A stretch of DNA of 64,000 nt from Cristatella mucedo (GCA_009760855.2 WPIO01000074.1:913501-977500); one strand, 5' to 3'; positions 1 through 12,169 are shown, numbered from the stretch's first letter. Program-made: numbers and translations. Notes: generated from the letters alone by a model not told the origin.

Positions 1-266
1 TGAATAATTTCGAGCCGTCGTCCCGCCGTCGGCCGACGGCCCTGTCGCACAGCAGTGGCCGACCGCCGCGGCGACCGAGTCGTTCAGCGGACACCTGCCC
101 GATTCCGCCGCCGCTGCCGGCTTTGGCTGTGGCTGTGGCACGCATGCGCACGAGCTCGGCCGCCAGGCTGCCACCCTCGCCTTCGGCTCAGGTCTCGGCC
201 TTCGGCGAGCGTTGCTTTCCCGACTGGAGAGCTTTCCCCGCCTCGTCACAGCCTCGTCTCTTTCAG

Positions 267-1150
267 CGGATGCAAAAGGAGGTGGTCCAGAGCAACGAGT
301 TTCACGTCGACTTGCTGCGCAGCGCCCTGCCGCCGGAGCTGCAGCAGCAGCAGCTGCTGCTGCAGCGAGCTGCAATCAGCAACGGCGGCCACGACGCCCT
401 GTCAGCAGCCGTCGGCAACGGCGGCGGCAGCTACAAGCGGTGTGACAGCACCGGCGGCGGCGACACGGGTGCAGCACTCAAGTCGGCCGACGGTCCGTTA
501 CTAGCACCCGGGGCGCCGGCCGGGGGGGGGGAGGCAGGCAGCTGCCTGCGCTGTAGCGCTTGCCATTTTCCTTCTGCATCGCCAGCTGCCGAGAGCTGCA
601 GCGGTGATCGGCACTCGCTCGGCACCTGTCCAGGCGCTTTCCACGACGAGGACACGCCGGATTCGTTCGACGAGCACGCCTCCCCGAGCAACGGCAGCTG
701 TCTGAGCAGAGGCGACACTGCGAGGATCATGGACGACTACGAGGACAGTGACGGCTCCGACAGCAGTGCCGTTCGGCGGCGCAACGTCGCCTCTGCTATC
801 GCCTCCTCCGCTGCGCCTGCAGCTGCGAGCGACTTTGACGAGGTGGCCGCGCAGAATCTCGTCAACGACAGCAAGTCGAGAGTGGCCGCCGCCGCCTCTT
901 TATCGTCGTCCTCCTCCGCAGCCACCACCACCACCGCTGCAGCCGTGCAGCGCACTGGCTCGGCGGCGGGGCACGGCACTTCCGGTGGCAAAGCGAAGGA
1001 TGGTGGTGCTGCAAAGGAGAGGAGGCGAGGCTTCCAGGGTGGGGCTGCTGCAGCTGCTTCGTCTGCTTCCGGTGGCGTGGCAGCTAGCGCTGCAGCTGCC
1101 GCCACACTGTCCAATGGCGATGCTCACACGAAACCGGACAACTTTGTCAG
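267..1150 (+). CDS. MACO1: Macoilin, internal coding exon (first one in the window)
   Basis: Macoilin (TMEM57) is a conserved animal membrane protein of the rough ER and nuclear envelope, with N-terminal membrane spans and a long C-terminal coiled coil, linked in worms and mammals to neuronal function. This exon covers the linker between the two parts. Near its start SNEFHVDLLRSALPPE matches the conserved macoilin block ending in ALPPE. Its end, KPDNFVR, runs into the coiled coil exactly as in vertebrates (KPDALVR). Between them lie about 260 residues of Ala/Ser/Gly-rich low-complexity linker. The 5' border is a pyrimidine tract plus cag at 261-266. The 3' donor gt is at 1151-1152, after two bases of an Arg codon. 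The transmembrane exons must lie left of the window. Recognition rests on remembered family sequence, but all downstream exons agree. Confidence 0.85.
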
Positions 1151-1319
1151 GTTAGTATTCTCCCGTGATGCATTCGTGACATGCTCGTCTTTTACTTCTG
1201 CTAGCTCACTGCCAGCGTTGCTTCCGGCCTCTGCAGTAAGGCTTGCAGGGTTGGTGCAAGACGTGGCAGCCAAGTTTGCGTGACCTATTCGACCTGTCTG
1301 TGTTAGAATGATGAAATTG

Positions 1320-1322
<3 letters not shown>

Positions 1323-1378
<56 letters not shown>

Positions 1379-1500
1379 TATAAATATAATATTGTAATAT
1401 ATATTGTATAATATTGTATAAAATATTGTATAATAAATAATATATGTATATATAATTTATAAATTTATAATTATAAATATATGTATATATAACTATATAT
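1323..1500. repeat. AT-rich microsatellite
   Basis: About 55 bases of near-perfect TA dinucleotides are followed by 120 bases of degenerate AT sequence. The region lies just inside the intron downstream of the first macoilin exon. Confidence 0.9.
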
Positions 1501-2664
1501 ACCCTGAGATGAGTAAACCTTCTCGTAGTCACTTTGCCCATGCTGTAGCCCCACGTGTTGGTCAACTCACGGCGTAATCGTGGACCCGTTTGCCGGCTTT
1601 AAAGGGCATTGGGACGGCGACCTCGGGCACCCAGATGCCAGTAATGAGCGCTGCCTTCCTAGTTTCTAGCTCCCCACCGAGATTAGCGATAGTGAAACTG
1701 GCTGCAAATCGTAGTTACATTATTGTGGGTGAGCATTTTGACTGCACTGTTGCTTGGATTGTTAATTCATAGTTCAATAAGTTCCCTGACGTTGCCAGCT
1801 TTTTTATGCATCTCACGCGAAGTGTGTCAAAAATACCGGCGCGGACCGACTGCTGCACTCTCTGCCAGCTAGTCAATAGCTTACTAATCACGGAAAATGT
1901 AATCCTCTAGATGGTCATTTAGGATTTGCACTTCACTTCGTCTGTAAGGAATGCCACGACGATTTAATTACTTGAGAGTGATTCATTGTACCTACCATTT
2001 CCTCGGAAGGTGCTTTCGCAACTCTGTCCAACTGTTTTGTTACGTGATACTTAAATACGATTTCGAGGAATGCTTGCAGAACCTTCTGCCGGCTGCCCAC
2101 CGCTGGAGCATTTCAGAATTTACATGAACCATCTAGAAAACCCTTAGAAGCCTCTTTGGCTCTCCAACCAACTCCACCCAATCAATTGCCCACTGATCTC
2201 TCGAGGAACTTTCTTGAAGTCCCAAATCATTGAAAGCCTTTTAGTTTTCTTGAATCAGTACTAAACTTTCTGAAAGCTTCCTGGAGCATCATCAGTGCAC
2301 CCTTTGCCTCTTGCCCCTTCTCCGTCCTAGCCCTTCGTAGCCTCATATTTTAGAACATCTCGAAGTTTTCATTAGCGCTTTCTCATGGAAGATCGTTTCA
2401 AGACTTCCGCAGAGCTCATGTAACCTCCCCCCCCCCAGATAGTATGCACCAGAACATTGCTTGCCGCGTCTGCTGCACGTGAGCTGTGGCGACTTAAACC
2501 CAGTAAGCAAGTCTTGCATTCAGTCAAGAAAGTCAAGCGAACGCCAGCCAATGTCAAAGGAAGCGATTGCATATGAAATTGAATTGCTAGCATATGAAAA
2601 AGGCGATTGGCTAAGGAAACATGGAACAACCTGCTGCCCCGCTTTCAATATCCATTAACTAGTG

Positions 2665-2830
2665 AAGCACGGTCAGTAGAGCTCCGCTCTCCACGACCCG
2701 GGTCGTGGAGAGTGAGTCATACTGTGGGCGATCACTTGTAGCCCACTGCAAGGGGTGGTGCTAGCCGTTAAGGCACTTCTGCAACTGCATAAATGAGGCT
2801 GTTGAATCGGCTGATTTTGTAGCTGATCAG
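2665..2830 (+). mobile_element. SINE1, degenerate copy
   Basis: The order of landmarks follows the SINE1 family: an anticodon-arm-like block around ccacgacccgggtcgtgg, then gtgggcgatc, then the internal block ending gccgttaaggc, then the 3' block atgaggctgttgaatc. The A-box half is poorly preserved, so this is an old copy. Better copies lie at 25428, 31988 and 42948. Confidence 0.6.
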
Positions 2831-2960
2831 CCCGGCCTGGGCATGGAGTCGAACCACGCACTGCTTCGTGACATGCTCCTGCCTTACCTTGATCCTAGTT
2901 TCTTCCTGTCTTTGACTTTTTCATGAATGAGGCTAACGGCGTGTCACTCGTTGGCTGCTA

Positions 2961-2962
<2 letters not shown>

Positions 2963-3026
<64 letters not shown>

Positions 3027-3664
3027 TCCCTCTCTCTCTCCCTCTCCCTCTCCCTCTCTCCCTCCCCCCTCTCCCCTCTCCCATCTCTCTCTCTGCCCTC
3101 TCCCTCTCTCCCCTCTCCTCTCTCCCTCTCCACTCCCTCTCCCCCTCTCTCTCCCTCTCCCTCTCCCTCTCTCCCTCTCTCCCTCTCCCTCCCTCTCTCC
3201 CTCTCTCCCCTCTCCCCTCTCTCTCCCTCTCTCTCTCTCTCTCTCTCCCTCCCCCTCTCCCTCCCTCTCTCCCTCTCCCTCCTCTCCCTCTCTCCCCCCC
3301 TCTCTCTCTCCCTCTCACCTCTCCCTCTCCTCTCCCTCTCTCCTCCTCCTCAACCCTCTCCCTCTCTCCATCGTTCCCTCTCTCCCCATTTCCTGCCTTC
3401 TCTCCTCCCTCGTCTCTCCCTCCCTCTCCCACTCTCCTCTCCCCCTCCGTCCTTATACCCCCTCTATCCCTCTCTCTCCCTCACCGCCCTCTCCCTCTCC
3501 TCTTTCCCTCTCCCTCTCTCCTCTGCCCCTCTCCTGTCTCTCTCCCCTACCTCTCTCTCTCTCTCTCCCTCTCTCCTTCTCCCTCTCCCTCTCCTCTCTC
3601 CTCTCCCCTCCTCCCTCTTCCCCTCTCCCTCTCTCCCTACCCTTCCTCCCTCCTCTCCCCTCTC

Positions 3665-3758
<94 letters not shown>

Positions 3759-3770
3759 GTTCTTACTTTT
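2963..3770. repeat. Long CT (GA) microsatellite with C-run interruptions
   Basis: More than 800 bases are almost pure pyrimidine on the + strand. Perfect CT blocks lie at both ends and the centre is interrupted with CCCT/CCTCT variants. It gives rise to long Ser/Leu/Pro and Arg/Glu open frames on the two strands, which are artefacts of the repeat. Confidence 0.95.
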
Positions 3771-3999
3771 CGTTGCATTCTTTCGTTGAGTTTCATCAGT
3801 GCAACAGCAGAGTGGCTTCATCCGCTGTTGCTTTTCTTGTTCGCTTCGATAGCCTATATGCATATATATTCTGTTGGCTTTGCTCTGTTGCCCTTTCTCC
3901 TCTTGCACCACCCATTACCTCGGCTTCCGGTGTTCTCACCCATCCTTACTTAAATTGAAGTTTTTGGTGATCGAGCCTTCAGCACTTAGGTGCATACCA

Positions 4000-4305
4000 G
4001 CTGAAAGCCCAGTGCCTTTGGCGACAGAAGTGCCTTTAGTTCCTATGCTCCTCGTGCCTGGAACTCACTCTTCACTGACGTCACGACATCTCTTGACTAG
4101 ACGAAATTTAAAAAGATGTTGAAAACACACCTGTTCCTCACGGCATTTGCTGGATCCTTGTGATGTGTTCTTTTGTGGTTAGGCTGACACTGCATGTTAC
4201 CGCTAACTATATGATCATGTGTCCTTCATAGCATAAGTGAATTGCCTTGAAAGCGGTTTAGTTCCCTGAGGGCACGAAGTAAAAATGTAGTATTACTTGT
4301 ATATA
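4000..4305 (+). mobile_element. L2 LINE, 3' end fragment
   Basis: It aligns with the C-terminal end of the L2 open frame (tatgctcc...gcctggaactcactc, then the acttgacta...aatttaaaaag block) and continues into a decayed form of the L2 tail (gcggtttagttccctgaggg). It matches 54000-54360 of the best copy. It is 5'-truncated, as most copies in the window are. Confidence 0.7.
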
Positions 4306-4438
4306 TTTTTTATTATACTTGGTTGGAGTCATGGCTTGGATGTCGTTAATCCTAGGCATTGTCTTTTTTGCAGCATGTTGTAAAGTGCCTGGATAGAGAT
4401 CTTTTCACTTATCAAGCTATGCTGCTAGTGACTTTTTT

Positions 4439-4443
4439 ATTAT

Positions 4444-4475
<32 letters not shown>
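4439..4475. repeat. TA microsatellite
   Basis: A short ATT then TA dinucleotide tract inside the intron. Confidence 0.85.
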
Positions 4476-4477
<2 letters not shown>

Positions 4478-5204
4478 TATATTATTATTATAAGCAGGTG
4501 CACACAAATCCTGATTCAAAAGGGTCTTTGACCCACTTGATGCAAGTCCACCGGTTCATTCCCGAAGCTGCCACTGTAAATGTACCTGCAAATTAATCAA
4601 AATAGGACTGCAATACTAACTTTACACAACAGTCGATCGTTAATATTAAGGGAAAAGGCGATCGTCAGCAACGTTATTAATCATTTGGCATCGTTAAGGA
4701 GTGTGTGCAAGGGTGGAGCTAGCAAAGTGGTTAAGCCGAATTAGACATTTTATTTAAGAAGTGTAACAAAATTGACAAGCTGACCATCTGTGCATCATTG
4801 TTGGCTTGGGGAGTGCAGTAGTACTAATTTTACCAGATCGAGCAAGAAAAAAATTATTTGCTAGCCATATCGTGAGATGTCTATAGGTTCGTTGTAGGTA
4901 CCATTATTTGTCATCGCTCAGTTGAAATATGTTATCGTGATAATTGCAACTGGCCAGGCCCCAAGCTAAACTAAACCGGAGAGGCTCATTTTAATCATGA
5001 AGATAGTGTTGCTGAATACGTGTCATCGAGGCTGTAAGAAGATTTGTATAGTGAATACCCTAAGAAAGTAATGAAGCCAATGTCAAAGTAGTATTTCTTC
5101 GCATGCGCTTTTGTTGCTTTTTACTGAATCAAGGTCAAATTTGTTTGTCATTGTTTTGTACCGGCCTATATTTCCCTTGAATTTGAGAAATGGTGCTGCG
5201 ATGT

Positions 5205-5275
5205 AAGTGCAAATGTCAGCAATGCACGCTGCAAGTGAGCTGAGAGAGTCTCAAATGCTGAAAGACAGGGAGGAA
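5205..5275 (-). mobile_element. L2 LINE scrap, reverse strand
   Basis: The stretch around gctgcaagtgagctgagaga matches the reverse complement of the L2 reverse-transcriptase region just after the YADD box (compare 53310-53380). About 70 bp remain with many substitutions. Confidence 0.5.
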
Positions 5276-5622
5276 GCAAGTGTTGAGGTGTTCGCACGTT
5301 TGTTTTGGCTGCACGCACGCTTAGGGATCATTCTGATTCCACTCAGGCTGGCGCCGCCTAAACCGCTGGGCGCTTCTGCAGCGAGCGGCAGCCTCGTCAC
5401 CGGAGATGCTGCTGCTGCTGTTGAGACCCGTCCGTCGCCGCTAGCACGCTGACCTTTTGCTGTCGCTTCAGCTTCACCGGTTTTCGTTCGTTAGCACGGC
5501 CCCCCTCGCCAAGTGCTGCCTCCCCCCCCACCCTGCCTTTGCTCCGCCCCCCCCCCGACATGCATGCCTGCCCCGGCAGGGAGTCGACTTCCGGTCTACA
5601 CTCCCGGTCTCTGTTGCCGCAG

Positions 5623-5781
5623 GCTCGAGGGCGAGTTGAAGAGGCTCAAGTCGGACCTGCAGGCGAGCCGGAGCGCTGAGCTCGAGCTGCGCTCGCAGGT
5701 CAACGCCCACGCGGTCGACGACAAGCTCCAGAGGAGCGAGCTGACGCAGCTGCGACAGGAAAACGAGACGCTGCAGAACAA
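5623..5781 (+). CDS. MACO1: Macoilin coiled-coil exon
   Basis: It encodes the start of the conserved C-terminal coiled coil. Blocks LKSDLQASR, ELELRSQV and ELTQLRQENETLQNK align directly with vertebrate macoilin (LKADLQASR, EQELRSQI, ELGQLRQENELLQNK). The acceptor cag is at 5620-5622. The first base completes the Arg codon left open at 1150. The donor gtgagc begins at 5782, after two bases of the last Lys codon. Heptad spacing with many Leu, Glu and Lys is visible. The border calls rest on phase agreement with the exons on either side. Confidence 0.92.
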
Positions 5782-7040
5782 GTGAGCGTGACGCGTGCGG
5801 GCGAGTCGCTCCAATCGCCGCCGTGCGCATCATCTGCTGCTGCTGCTGTGCATTCCATTTGCCCACGTGCTTCGAAGCAGGCATGAAGTAATTGGTAGGG
5901 CTCGCATCTGCGCCAGCCAGCCGTTAGAGAAGTGAGAGATCAGGCAAGCACGCTTGCTGTGTGCTCATTGAGCATCGGCGGTGACGTCCGATCGCCAATG
6001 GTTTGGCCTTGAGGCGAGATGGCAAATCCATCCATGCGACGCCGCCCCCTTTCCCGGGCTTCCGCCTTACGTGTTCTCGAGCGCTGCCAAAAAGGCCGAA
6101 AATAGGCATCTATTCTCCGAGCCGTCCGAGCTGGGCAGCAGCACGCAGCAGAGGGGGAGAGCCGCCACAGCGCTTAAGAGTACAGTGTGGTTGGTGTATA
6201 GGAGCCCAGTGAACGGGTGGAAAACAGCCGACAGCGATCGGTGACAAAAGGTCGAAAACCGTGTGCCCCCAGCCTGAGCGGAGAAGGGTGCAGCTTGGGC
6301 CGCGCTCCAAGCCGCGTGGATGCAGATACTTTCTCTTTTCGATGGCTTGTGTCAGTGTTGCCGATAGCGACCCCTCTCAGCAAGCATTAGTGGTACCCCT
6401 CTCTCTCTCTTTCTCACTCTATCCCCACCCTCACTTTTATCCCAGCTGAAGTGTTGTTGCGGGGCATTTGGGGGTTATTTTGAGCGCCAGCAGAGCCGAC
6501 GTCGTAAGGTGGGAACTTAAAACAAAAAGGTTGTAACTCACTTACTGCCTGAGCTAGCCGCATCGCTGGACTCCCGACGAATGTTCAAGGTCGGGTGCAT
6601 TTGAATGTTCGCCGCCGCCTGTGGCACGTGCTGTGGGAATGCTACTGATTGTGCTCGTCGTCATCATTATTCTGAGATCAGGTTTGCTGATCGTTTGCCA
6701 ACACCGCCTGCATAGAGATCTTGATCGATGACTGCTGCATAGAGAACTTGATCGATGCAAATAGCTACCTCGGTTCGGCCAGTCACCTCTTGCCAAATGT
6801 TTGCAATCATAGATGGGTCGATCGATTTAAGAACTGAAAGAGATTGCCTGGCCGTCGTCGTCGGCCACCCTGACTGGCTCCGCCGGCTGCCTGCCGTCGT
6901 CGTTTGTCTCTCCTTCTCCGAGTCGGCTTTTTCGTGAGCACGGTTGGTTGGTTGGTCGTGACTCATACCCTCTATCGCCTGTTGTCGTTTGGTAGTGCTC
7001 CGAAGTCGTTCGTTGTCCGAGGAGCTCGTTGGTGCATCGG

Positions 7041-7124
7041 AGAGTGAGAGCTCTGGGAGAGTGAGAGCTCTGGGAGAGCGAGAGCTCTGGGAGAGCGAGA
7101 GCTCTGGGAGAGCGAGAGCTCTGG
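7041..7124. repeat. 17-bp minisatellite, five units
   Basis: The unit gagctctgggagagcga repeats with exact 17-bp spacing, with cores starting at 7048, 7065, 7082, 7099 and 7116. Only a t/c change at one position is seen. The unit length is not a multiple of three, so all three frames are read through, and no coding role is supported. Confidence 0.9.
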
Positions 7125-7590
7125 CCTTCTTTTCTCTCCGCAGTTTCTTCTCGGGCAGCAGCAGGAGGCTTGCGTTGAGTAAGCGAGAGGGGGTGAGCAA
7201 GAGGGGGCAGGCAAGGGCAGTAACTTCCTCCTTTCCAGTTTCCTCCCCTTTCCTCTTTGGCCTTCCCTGTCGGCGGTCCTAGCCGGAGCCGCGTGTGAGA
7301 GCTGCAGGCGATCGTCGACGCTCGCCTGCAGCGAGGCTCAGCGCGTGCACGCTCGCACGCTCGGCGAGTGAATGGCGAGCCGATCGAGCCGAGATCCGAC
7401 GAAGCGCCAGCCAAGCGCCAGTTGATCCATTCGATCCCGGTCGCGCTTACTACCGCTACCGTCGCCGCAGTTCCTGCTGCGACGCGAAAATGCAGTCAAA
7501 GGGGTAGAGAGCAGGTTCGCTTGCTCTCCTGGCACTGAAAGGAAAGCCGGCTCCATCTGTAGGCAGCACGAGGCGTGGCGGCGAAGCTCA

Positions 7591-8151
7591 TCACAAGCTT
7601 GGCGCTGCTGCTGCCTCGGCGGCCTCCCCTGTTCCGCTACCTGATTCTTCGCGTTCACGGATGAGCTGTTCCTCTCTTAATTGCCTAGCATCTATTAGAT
7701 ATGCTGCCGTTGATGCCATTGATGACATTGTTCTTGACGGCAGCTGAGACTGCTGTTGCAAAACCCTGCTTACCCTCCCTGGGTCGTTTTCTTCAGTGAC
7801 TGCAGCGACCCGTCGATTGGCTCCTGGTTTTACCACGTTGGTGACTGATCCGAGCCGGCTTTCTCGATTGATGGCTTGCTGCAAAAGTTCTTGCACATTC
7901 AAGACCGCCTTGGAGTCACGTGCTTGAGAGCGATTGGCTTCCTCTTGCTGTCCGCTCTGACGCCGGTCGCCTGACGGTAGCTTACAGAAACCGTCGGCGG
8001 CATCCGCTCCGCATCCATCCATCCTACTCAGGCTGATGCCAAGTGCGCTCGATTTCCAGGGCTCGTGCCTAGCAATCGAATCTGATGACAGTTCAGCATG
8101 CCAGAGTTTAAAAATCTGAACGAAACCCCTCTCCCTCCTCCACCAGTCCAT
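7591..8151 (-). CDS. Unassigned open frame, 186 codons, antisense to macoilin
   Basis: I do not recognise this product. The frame is not generated by a simple repeat, and its middle (from about ELLQQAINRESRLG to LREEQLIREREE) has the mixed composition and likely helical pattern of real protein. It ends in an Ala-rich tail and lies inside a macoilin intron. No splice sites, homologue or promoter could be established, and moderately GC-rich sequence can stay open by chance. It could be a nested gene, a decayed mobile element, or noise. Confidence 0.2.
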   Translation of the reverse strand: MDWWRRERGFVQIFKLWHAELSSDSIARHEPWKSSALGISLSRMDGCGADAADGFCKLPSGDRRQSGQQEEANRSQARDSKAVLNVQELLQQAINRESRLGSVTNVVKPGANRRVAAVTEENDPGRVSRVLQQQSQLPSRTMSSMASTAAYLIDARQLREEQLIREREESGSGTGEAAEAAAAPSL

Positions 8152-9039
8152 GCTTGTCCAAGAAGAAGCAGTTTATGATATGAGGAGGCCCCCCCCCCCC
8201 GTCTGTGGCCGCCTGCATAGGCATTCGGAGCAGGCTGCCATTTTGACATCGTTGCTATTGGCTGTTGCTCACTCGATGGGGGGGGGGCAGCCGTCAATCG
8301 GTAATGTCTTGATTTTAAAGGGCTATATTAGATTTGCTAGGCTTTCACTAGACTGCACGTGTGATTTGGTTATTACTTGGTTATTACTATTATTTGGTTA
8401 TCAAGAACTGGTCGGCATCTGTCTACTGCTGTCTACTGCTGCATCTCAACATGGGATGGGCGTTGCTGGTGGTTTAGTGGTGTTTCTGGGCGTTTCTGGT
8501 TGTTTGTGAACGTTTCTGGTGGCCTAGTTTCTCTACTGCCCTCGAGACGCCCCTCTCTTGGAGGCAGCGCTAAAGATTGAACCGTTGTCACATGCCGTCT
8601 ATATATATGTCTGTGTGGCCACTGATGACCCTTAATTGTGTGTGCAAGAGCGTTGGATGCAGCCTTGAGAGCAGTGAGGTGGCCAGTCGCCTCTGAGGGA
8701 GGGACCTGTGGTTTGTCCTGCAATCGCCGTGATGTGGGTACACGGCGACCGGTGAAAGCACGCCTTTCGAAGTACGCATCATCAGTTTGCAGCTCTGTGC
8801 TGTTAAGCTTAGACTTGCCATGTGCATGCATAGCTTGCTGTATCGAATTGTAGTATAGCGGTGTATCGAGACCTGATATGTGCTTGCATAACTAGCTGTA
8901 TCGCGTCGAGCGCTGATTTACAGTTTGCCCTGCAAGTAGCCCAACGCATAGCTCTAACCTAGATGAATGCGTACACCTGCCTATGGCTCACGGCTAATGC
9001 TACCATTTGTTGATCATTCCGGTCAGTAGTTGCATGGTG

Positions 9040-9076
9040 TTATGTATCTCCATCTGTAACTCCACAAAGACTGAGT
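9040..9076 (-). mobile_element. LINE family B tail scrap
   Basis: The sequence around tatgtatctccatctgtaac matches the reverse complement of the family-B 3' end seen at 46620-46670 and 55725-55786. It abuts an L2 piece. Confidence 0.5.
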
Positions 9077-9080
9077 GGGT

Positions 9081-9240
9081 GTTGGACGACCACATCAGCT
9101 CGGCAGTCAAATCTGCCGACTTGCAGAATAACATTGCTCAAATTCACTGCTTGCTGCTGGTCTACCGGCCTGTGCAACGGGGCGCTTACAGTTATTGCTT
9201 ATAGTTATTGCAAGGCTTGTCTTTCGTGAGCTTGGCAGAT
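9081..9240 (+). mobile_element. L2 LINE fragment with internal deletion
   Basis: It starts with the L2 block ttggacgaccacatcagctc, continues to aataacattgctcaaattc, then jumps over about 80 bp to the gctggtctaccggcctgtgc block. It corresponds to 53556-53800 of the best copy. Confidence 0.65.
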
Positions 9241-9805
9241 ACCACGTCACACCGTCATTGGTCAGCTATCGTTCGGCAGCTGCAGAAGCCTGCATAAAAG
9301 TCAATGTTACTGCTAAGGCAATCTCTGGCTTAATCGCAAGGTGTGCAAGCTGTATTCTCTAGGCAATTTGCATCTGGATTGCCTCGGCTATTGAGCGAGT
9401 GAGAGGCCAGCGATCTGGGCCAGCGATTGCATTTGATCCGACCAGGTCTCCCCCACTTCACCTGTGGGCACTGTCAATTAAACGCTAATGGGCTTCCGGC
9501 TGATTGCTAGGTTTTGAGACTACGGAGCTTCCTCCACTCAGCTATCATTGCTGTGTGTGATTGGCAATTCAGGTGATTGGCCGAAGTACCAGGGAAAGAC
9601 TTGCCTGGCTGTAGCCGATGTTTCCGGTGTCAGTTGCTGATGATGGCAACGACAATCCAGTTAGCCAGCTTGACACAGATCGATCTGCCTTGTTCCCAAT
9701 GCAGAGAAAATGAAATTGAGTTAGTGACTCACTGGCACATAGGGCCAATGCACTCACCGAGGGCTGGGGCCGTCCAGCAGTTCTGGCGCTGTGGTGCTGC
9801 TGCCG

Positions 9806-10480
9806 CATAACTCACTGCTTGCTGGCCTACCGGCATGTGCAATCAGGCGACTACAGCTGGTGCAAAACTCCGCAGCTAGGCTTGTCTGTCGTGAGCGTCC
9901 CAGTTGCCATCTCACACCACTTCTTGCCGACCTGCACTCGCTACCAGTCAAGCAACGGATCGACTTCAAGGTTTTGTCGCTCACTTTTAGGTCACTTCAT
10001 TCTTTGGCTCCAGCCTATCTCTCAGATCTACTCCTCCACCAGGCCTAGCATCTTACCACCCGCTTTTCGGAATCCAACAGTCTACCAATGCCTCATACAA
10101 ACCTCAAATCCTTTGAAGACCGTGCATTTAGTTCGTATGCTCCCAAAGCCTGGAACTCCCTCCCGACTTGTGTCAGAACATCCCCTGACTTGACCACATT
10201 TAAAGAGAACTTAAAACAGGCCTATTTAGGACAGCATTTAGTGGGTCCCTGTGATTCGTCCTTGATGTGCTTATGCGTGCTGGCACTGTGCATGCTGCCA
10301 CTGACCACATTTGCATGCTGACCCTGTGCATGTCACCCCTAACCATGTTATTCATGATGTTTATCAAGCATGATATTACTCACCATTCAATCCCATTTCC
10401 TTTTGCGGCAGATGTGAAGTGCCTAGAAAGAGACTGAGTTCTCTGAGGGCACTTTATCAAGTGCATTATTATTATTATTT
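9806..10480 (+). mobile_element. L2 LINE, 5'-truncated 3' end
   Basis: Matches the last 220 codons and the 3' tail of the L2 at 51.4-54.4 kb, ending with the shared hairpin tail and an ATT-repeat 3' terminus. The reading frame is broken by substitutions and small indels. It belongs to the sub-lineage carrying ttcattctttggctccagcc where the 51-54 kb copy has ttcattctatgg. Confidence 0.85.
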
Positions 10481-10714
10481 GCTTTGCTCGATGTAAAAGC
10501 TAGACAGGTCGATGCACGCTCTGCACCACAGAACGCACGTCAGAGCATGCCGGCGTGGCCGCTCTGCCTGGTAATGCACTAAGTTGGCTTGTAAGTTAGT
10601 TAGCCTGTAAGTAAGTTGGCCAAGTATGCAAGGGGTAAGTGCCGGCCACCAATGTCCGTGGTTAGTTGATCCGAGAACGTAGCCTGCCGCTGCTCATGTT
10701 GTACAGAGCTCTCC

Positions 10715-10910
10715 CATCTCTGTCTCTCTTTTTTCTCTCTGCCTGTCTTTCTCCCATCTCTCTCTCTTTCTCTCTCTGTCTCTCTCCCATCTCTCTCTTT
10801 CTCTCTCTGTCTCTCTCCCATCTCTCTCTCCCATCTCTCTCTCCCTTTCTCTTCCCATCTCTCTCCCACCTCTCTCTCCCATTCTCTCTCTCTCTCTCTG
10901 TCTGTCTCTG
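10715..10910. repeat. CT-rich degenerate microsatellite
   Basis: Blocks of CT repeat are separated by recurring cccat and tgtct interruptions, suggesting repeated local duplication of a longer unit. Confidence 0.85.
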
Positions 10911-12169
10911 TCTCACGGTCTTGGTGTCACAGGTTTCTGCCTGCCTGTCGTGAACTTTCTCGAGCTGGCTAGCTAGCAATCAATCATCTGCTCAAGAGCA
11001 GAGCACAGGCTCTTTAGCCAGGACAGTGCTACAGTTAATAGCTCAGTCATGTCTAGCTTAGTTCGGTCAAGGCAATTAGGCCGGTGTCTCTGTGGCACCT
11101 GATATCCTCCAGCTACCTGGCAGCTGCAGGAGAGGAGCTGGAGCTGCCGAGGCCGGAAAATCGACTCGAAGTGAACAGCTGCTTCTTTTGAGCCGGTTAC
11201 ATGAACAGCCGCCGAGTGCCGACTAACCGGCCCCGGCAGGAGCCGCCAGGAGAGGCACTCAGCTCAGTCGGCCCCGGCCGGCGACAGCACAATGCTGCAG
11301 CTGCTGCTGCTGCTCGGCCGTTCCCTCGGTCGAAGCCTCAGACGTGTAGACGTCCATGCTGCATTGCCACTGCTTCAAACGGGCTCAAACATTGCCGTTC
11401 GCCGAGTTCGGCTGCTGCTGCCGTTTGGGGACTGCTGCTCTGCGCATAGCCGTACCGCGCTGTCGTGCTGTGTTGTTGCCTGCGTGGGCTGAGGCACGAG
11501 GAGGGATATGCCTGCGGAGGGAGAGTGCACAGAGCCACTTTCCTTGCACGCACCTCTGGGTGCTCCGAGGATCCGCTTGCGTGCGTGCGAGTGTGCATGC
11601 CTCGCTTCCTATGTCCCGTCTCTCGGCTTGCGAAGACCCGCTGGACTGCCTGCCTGCCATCTTTGCTTCCCAGGGGGCGCAGCTGGGGGAGAGGGGCGAG
11701 AGGGGTGCAGCACTTTTTGCTATTTAAATAATTAGCTTGCATATGCGCCCTCGTAGAACTAAATCCTTTTCTAGGCACGTGACGTATGCACTAAGGCAAG
11801 CGAGTCAGTGCGCAGGTCTGTGACCAACAGCCTCTGCCCGCGTGGAGGCGCGCAGAGGTTTAAAACCGAATCGCTGTCCGGGCGATCTCGTCGGGCTCCG
11901 CAAAGTCAGGTTCTGCGAAATTGTAGACTGGCGATGGCATGATCGGATGGCATCTCGCCCAGAGGCAGCCAGCCGTTTCCATTGACAATCGCGAGAGCTG
12001 AGCTGTGGGCTGGGCCGCAGTCCTCATAACGCCGTGCATTAGCTCTGCTGCTAGCATTGTTTTCTTAGCACTGCCATTAGCATTGTCATTAGCGTCGTCA
12101 TCATCGTCATTAGCTGATGATTCGCTGGTCGGTTGAGCTTGTCTGGACTCGGCTCTAGATGCGTCGACG

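Larger units (their letters stand above)
1151..5622 (+). other. Macoilin intron
   Basis: No coding segment is recognisable. The intron holds an AT tract (1323-1500), a decayed SINE1 (about 2665-2830), an 800-bp CT-rich tract (2963-3770), an L2 3' end (about 4000-4305), a short TA tract (4439-4475) and a reverse-strand L2 scrap (5205-5275). The last 300 bp are GC-rich and lead to the acceptor at 5621-5622. Confidence 0.7.

Noticed and set aside
1-266. In-frame sequence upstream of 267 as part of the macoilin exon
   Set aside because: A pyrimidine tract and cag at 261-266 mark an acceptor, and the sequence before it has no macoilin similarity.
2923-3958. Long Ser/Leu/Pro and Arg/Glu open frames over the CT tract
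   Set aside because: A dinucleotide repeat has no stops in most frames; the frames have no sequence outside the repeat that resembles protein.
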